Assembly (NCBI RefSeq): GCF_036311905.1
Contig: NZ_JAZDCH010000009.1
Location: 62,001 to 126,000 of the forward strand
Reading direction: 5' to 3'
Length of the DNA stretch: 64,000 nt
Source: Brachybacterium sp036311905
GTDB taxonomy: Bacteria; Actinomycetota; Actinomycetes; Actinomycetales; Dermabacteraceae
Part shown: one piece after another, positions 63,336 through 64,000 of the stretch
Layout of the letters: each line of letters opens with the position of its first letter
Position numbering within the stretch: position 1 is the stretch's first letter
The notes under the pieces: model-generated
The model's database searches: none
What the model was told of the DNA's origin: nothing
The model's input: only the letters and a program-made list of their open reading frames with translations
Program-made: the position numbers and the translations under genes

Positions 63336-64000
63336 TCAGCCGCCGAGCTCCATCGCGCCGGTGCGCGTGCCCGGCTCGGGGGGCTGCTCGAGCATGATCC
63401 CCTCCTCGAAGGGGATCCACAGCGTGAACAGCGAGCCCTCGTCGGCCTTCGAGCGGACCGACAGCTGGCCGCCGTGGTCCAGCACAACCTGGCGCGTGTG
63501 CGCGAGGCCGATGCCGTGCCCGGGGATGTGCTGCTCCCTCGAGGTGCCCGTGCGGTAGTACCGGGTGAACAGCTTGGACTGCTCCGAGGGCGTCATCCCG
63601 ATGCCGGTGTCCCGCACGGAGACCGCCACCGCTCCGTCCACGTCGCGGGCCCGCACCGTGATCGTCCCGCCGCGCGGGGTGTACTTCACCGCGTTGGAGA
63701 GCAGGTTGTTCAGCGCCTGCACCATCAGGTCCCGGTTCATCGGCACCGGCCGTGTCTCCTGCACGTGCCGCTCCAGGGTCAGTCCCGCCCCCGCGATCGC
63801 GGGGCCGAGGGAGTCGCAGGCCTCGTCCACCAGATCACTGAGCCGCAGCGGCGTGCGCTCGATCGGGGCGCGGGCTGTGCGCTGCACATGCGTGAACAGC
63901 AGCGTCTCCACCAGCTGCTGCAGCTGGTCGGCGCTGCGACTCGCGATCTGGAGGTAGTGGGCGGTGTCCTCCGCGAGGGCCTCGTCATCCTGGGCCAGCT
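63336..64000 (-). CDS. Sensor histidine kinase, 3' part (cut by window edge)
   Basis: C-terminal ~220 residues of a histidine kinase whose start lies beyond base 64000. The visible part begins in the HisKA helices (HYLQIASRSADQLQQLVETL) and contains the full HATPase_c domain: N box NNLLSNAVKYT, DTGIGMT, HIPGHGIGLAHTR and a closing LFTLWIPF, then a ~22-residue Pro/Gly tail. Over this region it closely parallels the kinase at 43529-45178 (LSNAVKYT-x-RGGT, EQ-x-x-LFT, IPGHGIGL, QLSVRS), so the two are paralogues. Its sensor domain and partner are not visible. Confidence 0.88.
   Translation of the reverse strand, partial: LAQDDEALAEDTAHYLQIASRSADQLQQLVETLLFTHVQRTARAPIERTPLRLSDLVDEACDSLGPAIAGAGLTLERHVQETRPVPMNRDLMVQALNNLLSNAVKYTPRGGTITVRARDVDGAVAVSVRDTGIGMTPSEQSKLFTRYYRTGTSREQHIPGHGIGLAHTRQVVLDHGGQLSVRSKADEGSLFTLWIPFEEGIMLEQPPEPGTRTGAMELGG

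Overview
The window is a stretch of chromosome from a high-GC Gram-positive bacterium. Actinomycetota is very likely, and order Micrococcales (Brachybacterium-like) is a guess. The signs are codons that mostly end in G or C, many GTG starts, ATGA/GTGA stop-start overlaps, TANNNT -10 boxes with leaderless starts, S-layer-homology-type repeats ending in NRDAMAAFLYR, and a TagGH-type polysaccharide exporter. No rRNA, tRNA, CRISPR array, insertion sequence or phage gene was found. No stretch over 300 bases lacks a gene; the longest gaps are 55445-55672 and 10306-10506.

Bases 1-43480 form one large cell-surface glycan locus. It holds at least nine glycosyltransferase genes, several with two to four catalytic domains. 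Precursor genes are a UDP-glucose-6-dehydrogenase-type enzyme (ugd, 8989-10305), a UDP-GlcNAc 2-epimerase (19583-20746) and a UDP-ManNAc dehydrogenase (34569-35822). The last two together supply UDP-ManNAcA, so the product is probably a uronic-acid-rich wall polymer. By analogy with Micrococcus luteus it may resemble a teichuronic acid. Export is by a two-gene ABC transporter (36008-37976). Tailoring genes include hexapeptide acyltransferases, SGNH/DUF6270-type proteins (one broken by a frameshift), two heparinase II/III-family proteins (one fused to an alpha/beta hydrolase), and a secreted beta-propeller protein with six exact 264-bp Ig-like repeats. In the middle (10507-17578) lies a module of small protein, GT2 and small protein, present twice in opposite orientation. 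The first ~6.3 kb is less GC-rich than the rest, and the change falls inside one gene.

Bases 43529-52123 form a signalling and polysaccharide-synthase block. It contains a PAS sensor kinase, a P-loop GTPase with a coupled small ORF, a single-domain response regulator, and a processive GT2 synthase whose C-terminus is an Hpt-like domain lacking the phosphorylatable histidine. A divergent membrane-anchored GH18 chitinase-like protein with two chitin-binding modules follows. Bases 52326-55444 are small stress and housekeeping genes (GlsB/YeaQ family, a membrane protein, a PNPOx-family protein, a hypothetical, Dps).

Bases 55673-60130 are a translationally coupled three-gene operon: an SbnA-like PLP synthase, an FAD/NAD(P)-binding protein and a DapDC/ODC-fold PLP decarboxylase. 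It probably makes an unusual amino acid or amino-acid-derived metabolite. The rest is a divergent TetR/SDR pair sharing one operator (60189-61760), a secreted SLH-repeat protein (61830-63215), and the 3' part of a second sensor kinase that runs off the right edge.
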